Source: Dermatophagoides farinae
Taxonomy: Eukaryota; Arthropoda; Arachnida; Sarcoptiformes; Pyroglyphidae
Reading direction: 5' to 3'
Length of the DNA: 64,000 nt
NCBI RefSeq assembly: GCF_024713945.1
Contig: NC_134683.1
Location: 2,346,501 to 2,410,500, forward strand
Under the pieces are notes generated by a model. That model ran no database searches. It was not told the DNA's origin and saw only the letters and a list, made by a program, of their open reading frames with translations. The stretch's first letter is position 1. Each line of letters starts with the position of its first letter. The position numbers and the translations under genes were made by a program. Of the stretch, positions 58,901 to 64,000 are shown piece after piece.

Positions 58901-61900
58901 AGAGAGAAAGTATATGAATCTTCTGAAATGAGAGGAATGCAACAAAAAAAAGAATAACATAGAATATATGAGTCAATGATGGAAAGTAAAAAATTTTGCA
59001 CACTCTATGTATGTATTATGTATGTGTGTGTGTGTGTGAGTGAGTGAGTGTTTGAATAATGAGTGTGTAGAATTAGATTCTGGATTCTGGGACAAAACAC
59101 ATACACATACACACACATCAATGAAGATGATGGGAAAAAAACGACAACAAACACAACGGTAGTTTTTAAGAAATAAGATAGAGAGTGAGACTGACTAGAG
59201 TTTTTGTAGAAAAAAAAAGAAATTCTAGTCTCTAGAACGGTAGATCCAAACGTTGATGATGATTATGATGATGATGAAAGAAACAAAATCTAAATGAAAA
59301 ACGGATGAACAACAAAACCAGATCCATCCAGAACATTAGATGAAAAATAGTAATACAACATGATGCTGCTGCTTTTATAACCACCACCAATCTTTATCAC
59401 CGCCCAAATGATCACCACCACTACATACACATTTTGGAACAGTTTGTGATACGTCGACGTTGTTGTTGTTGTTGCCGTCGTCGAGCCAACGGTTCCAGAA
59501 ACGGAACCAAACACTAACACACACATACCCATAGAATATTTATATACACATTGAATAATTTACAATTATGTTGAAACGATGTAGAATGACTATATTGTTG
59601 ATTCTTATGCTTCTGTTACAAACGAAGAGAGAAATAAAAAATTCTTATTATTGATGATGTTACTGTTGTTGTTGAGGGCGCCACATGAATTGGAACACAA
59701 TGATTTTAGTGGTGGCAGCGGCAAGCATACGAGAAAGAATTATTCTAGGAGTATATTTTTGTTCTGGAACAAAATATGTTTGAAACAATGGTTGTAGTGG
59801 TCGATTAGTTATTCTTGAAAGTAGTACCTGCAACACCAAGGTTTCCTGTTTTGTTGTTGTTGTTTTTTTTTTTTTTTTTGGTGAGCGTATGGCGCCAAAT
59901 GTTTGAAAATTCAATTCGATTGAATTTGATTATCATCAATGTATGAAGAATGATAATTCTAAAAATTGACATCAAATCCAATTGTCATTGTCATTGTTGA
60001 GTCAAATTGTTATTGTTGCTGTTCAATAAAAATTATCGTATCGATCCAACAATTTGAAATTGTTTCACTGTGCTCGTGTGTGTGTGTGTGTGTGTGTGTG
60101 TAGCAAATGAAGAAAAAAAAATTTGAAAAAATTTTAGACAAAAAAAAAATTTCAATAAAAAAAACGAACCCAAATTGAATGAATCATGGATTCATGTATG
60201 TTGGTTGTGATTATCGTCATCATCATCATTATCATCCATGAATAAAAAACATATTGATTCACAGAAAAACGTGACTGTTTCTTGTTTTCCAATCCAATCC
60301 AATCCAATTCTAATCAGTAATACGAGAAGAAATGTACACATTGGTTGGTTGGTTGGTTGGTTGATTTTGGCGAATTTTTTTTTTTTTTTTGATGTTTTTC
60401 TGGTTGATTCGTTGTTCATGTTGTTATTGTTTTTGCTGCTGCTGCTGCCGCTGCTGTTGTTGTTGTTGTTCTTAACATTATAACACGTTATAATAAACAA
60501 AATATATACAATAGAAACGATAGTTATAGCGTCATCATCATCATCATCATCATTGTCGTTTAGTAATATGATGATAATAATGATGAATGTCTATCTGTCT
60601 GTCTGTCTATGGTGATTTTTTCGAACCGACAATCGAATCAATGTATAGAACCAGGATGTAAAGAACAACAACAACGACAACAACAAAAAATTGGTAAAAT
60701 CCTCAAATAGCTAATAGCTAGCGGTTCATGACAATGATGATGATGATGATATATTTCATAAACATGGTATTACAGAATTTTATAGAATTCAAAAAAAAGA
60801 GAGGAAAAAAAACATTAAAATTTTTTTTCAGTAGTAGTAGTAGTAGTAGTAGCAAATTAACATTGACGGATTTTTTTTTTATTTTGTTTTGTTTTGTTTT
60901 TCAAACCCAGAGAGAAATGAATTTGAATTTGAATATCAATGGCGTCATCATCATCATCATCATCATCATAGATCGTCGTCTTTGTCGTTGTTGTTGTTAA
61001 AGTGATTGAATAAATGATGATGATGATGATGATGATGAACATGAACATGAACATGATTCGGGAAAAAAAAGTGAATCATTCCATCATTTTCATTCTGAAT
61101 GACGATCACTTTCATTTTTTTTTTCTTCATTCTTGTTACCATCATTTTTTTATATATTAATTCCTAATCGGTGCCAAAAAAAAACAAAAACAAAAACAAC
61201 AACCTATAGTTTGGATTTCCTTGATTTTTATTTTATTTTAACTGTCTGTAGGTCTCCATTCATTCATTTTTCATATACACGAGTCTGAATATCGTCAAAA
61301 ATTTTTTTTTTGATGTTTATTTTCGGGTACAAACGAAACGAAACGAAAAAACAAAACAAAAAAGCATTATTTTCGTCGTCCGAACATTATAATATCCCAC
61401 ATTTGTGTATTGGAAAACAAAACAAAACCAAAAAAAAAAAAAAAATACGTTTGATGATGATGATGATGATATTCTGTGACGTTTTATACATACACACACA
61501 CATGTGCATTTTGGGTTAACCTATTTAATAAACATAAAACAGCGAGCAACATATGATATAAAAGAATTTGAAATTGGAAATTGTAAGAATAAGAGAGATG
61601 TTATTTTTGGCTATTACATCCACATGGAGGATTATCCATTTTGTTTGTTTCTTTGTCTTTCTATCCTATATATAAAACAACACACACACACACACAAGTT
61701 GGTTCGGCAAGTAATAAAAAAAACAGAATTTTCTTTTGCCTCTTTTGTTCCATTATTATTTTAGTTTTTTTTTAATTTTCAGAATATTCTTGTTTGTAAT
61801 AATAATTAAATTGTATTTAATTACATTATCATCATCATCATCATCAACAATTGTCCTCGACAACGTCAATGTTTTTATTTTTTATTGGACTTTTTTTTTC

Positions 61901-61951
61901 TTCTTTTCCCAAATTGTATCGTATCGTATTGTTTGTGTTTGTGTGTGTGTG
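52936..61951. other. Gene-free region upstream of CaMKII
   Basis: Nine kilobases of simple sequence: GAT/ATC and CAA triplets, CA/GT tracts (for example 56971-56991, 57308-57326 and 60076-60101), A/T runs and (AGT)n near 60830-60852. The CaMKII 5' leader and promoter must lie in or beyond it, as untranslated exons here cannot be recognised. No conserved coding segment was found on either strand. Confidence 0.5.
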
Positions 61952-62691
61952 TTTTTTTTTTTTTTTTTTTTTTTTTAATTTTAACGGAGCATGACTCCTA
62001 GCTTTATTTAAAATTATCAAATAATGAAAAATGTAAATACAATAAAAAAAAAAACGAGAATAAAAGTCATACAATGATAATAATCATGTAGATAAGAGAT
62101 AAAATTAAGAATAGAGCTTTAAATGATGAATTTAAGGCGTTCATTCATATCCCTTAAGCGTCGGTGGACGAGATGGGAGAAATCAGATAGTTTGTTGTTA
62201 TTTAACAATTTACCAATTGTGGAGGTCAAATGTTCGTTGCCGTTAATTTCAAAGATGTTCATAATGTCATCAAACATCGGACATGTGGTGATGTGGCTAT
62301 AATTTTGTGGAGAATTGCACACAGGGCAATTTGCTGATAAACCAATTTTTCGTTTATTAAACAGGTACGCCCTTGTTGGGCCGTGGCCTGTGCATAAGGA
62401 TGTAATTTCTTGGTTAACTAGGTTTATATTGAAATTTTTATGATTTATTAGAGTTGTCGTTTCTTCTTTGTTACAATTATTTGATAAGTTAACCATAGAT
62501 TCATTCAGATGTGATTTAATGATTTCGTTGATTTTTGATTTGGCATAGTACTTAAAGCTGATTTTAATTCGTGAATCGTCAACTTGATTTGTGTATGTGT
62601 ATCGTTCAATATGTTTTACATAAATTGTTGAATATGATAAGTTCAAAAATTGAACAATTTTCATAATATTTTTGGATGAAATTGTCTGAAT

Positions 62692-62695
<4 letters not shown>
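61952..62695 (-). mobile_element. 5'-truncated non-LTR retrotransposon tail in a (CA)n tract
   Basis: On the minus strand, sequence from about 62695 encodes the C-terminal end of a LINE ORF2. It is followed by a 3' UTR with AATAAA at 62008-62003 and a tail of 25 A (plus T run 61952-61976). Both sides of the insert are (CA)n: 62696-62724 upstream and 61938-61951 downstream. That is what insertion into a dinucleotide repeat would leave. The endonuclease and reverse transcriptase domains are absent. The preserved frame, late CCHC motif and AC-repeat target suggest an R1-clade, microsatellite-targeting family, by inference. Confidence 0.75.
62119..62695 (-). pseudogene. C-terminal fragment of LINE ORF2
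   Basis: An open frame of about 190 codons ends at the stop at 62119. It contains the block LCTGHGPTRAYLFNKRKIGL followed by the zinc-binding-like CPVCNSPQNYSHITTC (C-x2-C-x7-H-x3-C) and CPMFDD. These mark the tail of R1/Jockey-type reverse transcriptase proteins, after the polymerase domain. The frame is uninterrupted, so the copy is young or under little decay. The frame can be extended to an ATG at 62742, but that Met lies in the flanking repeat (giving a run of His-Thr) and is not a genuine start. The fragment is unlikely to be a functional gene. Confidence 0.8.

Positions 62696-62724
<29 letters not shown>
62696..62724 (+). repeat. (GT)n microsatellite at LINE 5' junction
   Basis: About 14 GT units, uninterrupted, abutting the truncated 5' end of the LINE fragment. 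Its partner tract is at 61938-61951. Confidence 0.95.
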
Positions 62725-62725
<1 letters not shown>

Positions 62726-62742
62726 GCATTTTGGTACCGCAT

Positions 62743-64000
62743 GTTGAGTTGGAAATTGAATTTTCTTCAGTTCGATGACGTCTCTCTTCGCACTCTCGAT
62801 GATGAAGATTTCTTCTTTTTTTTTCTTTGAAATTTTCATCACTCTATGTTTGTGTAATTGTCCTAAAACAGTGTCGCATTTCAGTTTATAAAATATTCTA
62901 TATAGAATTTATCATGACACACACAGCATACACACACGCAAACAGCATACACGATTGCTATCACTATGATCCAAACCATATCATGATATATAACAGACTT
63001 TCATCCAAACAGAATAGTGAATGGTGAAAAATTTGTTGGATCGTTCCAAAAAAAAAGAGAATTTTTTTCTTCTTATTTAGAATATAGATAAATTATTATT
63101 ATTATTATTATGGGAAAAACTGAGTTTTATTCGACAAAAAAAAGAATATTCCATAGAGTTTAAAAATGAGAATTTTGCAATTCTGTTTTTATCTTTCTAT
63201 TATGGATGGGTAAGTATGTGTGTCCGGTTCTGTATATATATATATTCTGTATTAAAACAGTAACATCATCATCATCATCATCATTATCATTATTAGTTTC
63301 AAGTTTATGAATTGTGTGTCTGTATGTGACAGTGGCGCATGTGGCAACTTTTTTTTTTATTGTTTTTGTTTTGTTAATTTGACTATTATATCGTCTATAT
63401 ATATATATAGATATATATACAACATTGAAGAACCAGAATATTCAGGCGCAAAATCCTGGTTAGTTTCTCGAAATTGTTTGTGTGTTGTCGTATGATGATG
63501 GGAACAGAAAATGAAAAAAAAAACTTTTTTCTCTTTTTTTCTGTTCAGTTTTATCAACATTATCAAGACCGGAAAAAAATTACTCCTGTTCATGTGGATA
63601 GGATCTGATGATTCTGGTTCCATAATGGAAACCACCACCACCACCACCACCATCACCATTAATTTCAACTACAGAATTCTGTATATGTGGCAATGGCTAT
63701 GACTTTGCTTTTGCTTTTTTTTTGTTACACCGTTCATATGGAACCTGTAGTTTTTTTTTGTCAACATTCGCACTATTGGTTTCTGGCTTTATATTTCTTT
63801 GGAATTAGAAATCCATTAATACAATCTGTATGTCTGCATGTTTTCTGTGAAGAAATGAAATGGAAAAAAATCTCAAATCAATTGTAGTGACAGTTTTTTC
63901 TTTTATCAGAATTTCCAAGTTTTTTTTCTGTTCAATGGATGATTCAGTACATGAATAAGAACGAAAAAAAAAGAAAATCGAGGCAAAAAAAAAAGTACAA
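62743..64000. other. Gene-free region with simple sequence
   Basis: Contains a TA-rich palindrome around 63395-63420, a CAC-triplet tract near 63630-63655 and A/T runs. Nothing supports a gene. Confidence 0.5.

Noticed and set aside
62606-62842. Overlapping minus-strand frame at the LINE 5' end
   Set aside because: It lies mostly in flanking sequence and the CA repeat, with no LINE motif and no support as a separate gene.

Overview
This is a eukaryotic nuclear window, and the best fit is a house dust mite (Dermatophagoides, most likely D. farinae). The pointer is a seven-exon gene at 26390-28344 (minus). It splices to exactly 480 residues and matches, from memory, the group 16 gelsolin-like mite allergen. 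Other mite or arthropod traits are very high A+T, short GT-AG introns, Asn/Gln/Ser/His homopolymer-rich proteins, an innexin, and dense microsatellites (GAT/ATC, CA/GT, CT, CAA).

Layout. 1-18.9 kb is almost gene-free: simple repeats, one doubtful short reading frame, and a 928-bp inverted-repeat transposon with 8-bp target duplications (13485-14412). 18.9-32.1 kb is the gene-dense part: an 843-residue single-exon low-complexity protein with a C-terminal membrane helix (+), a secreted serine-protease homologue lacking all three catalytic residues (-), an intron-containing tRNA-Val(CAC) candidate (-), mitochondrial sulfide:quinone oxidoreductase (+), the gelsolin-like allergen (-, convergent with the previous gene, 114 bp between stops), and a 460-residue single-pass membrane protein (-). 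33.1-37.7 kb is a mobile-element cluster: a non-autonomous hAT-type element carrying two oppositely oriented minisatellite arrays, then a mariner-type element with near-identical 573-bp terminal inverted repeats around a decayed transposase fragment. 39.3-41.8 kb holds an innexin gap-junction gene and a secreted glycine-rich protein with a TATA/initiator promoter (both +). 43.6-52.9 kb is the CaMKII gene (-), resolved into 14 coding exons, 520 residues. 53-64 kb is again largely simple sequence, apart from the 3' tail of a non-LTR retrotransposon sitting inside a (CA)n tract (61952-62695).

The most interesting candidate is an unannotated-looking exon inside the first CaMKII intron (50881-51485, minus). 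It opens with an ATG directly preceded by an in-frame stop, encodes a 201-residue leader with one membrane helix, and ends at a GTAAGA donor in the exact phase of CaMKII exon 2. The splice would rebuild a Gly-x-Gly ATP loop, giving a membrane-anchored CaMKII isoform. Next in interest are the triad-less protease homologue and the three structurally complete transposons. The genes do not form an operon-like unit; each is an independent transcription unit. Exon boundaries were derived by hand from GT-AG signals, phase and family continuity; they are not transcript-verified.
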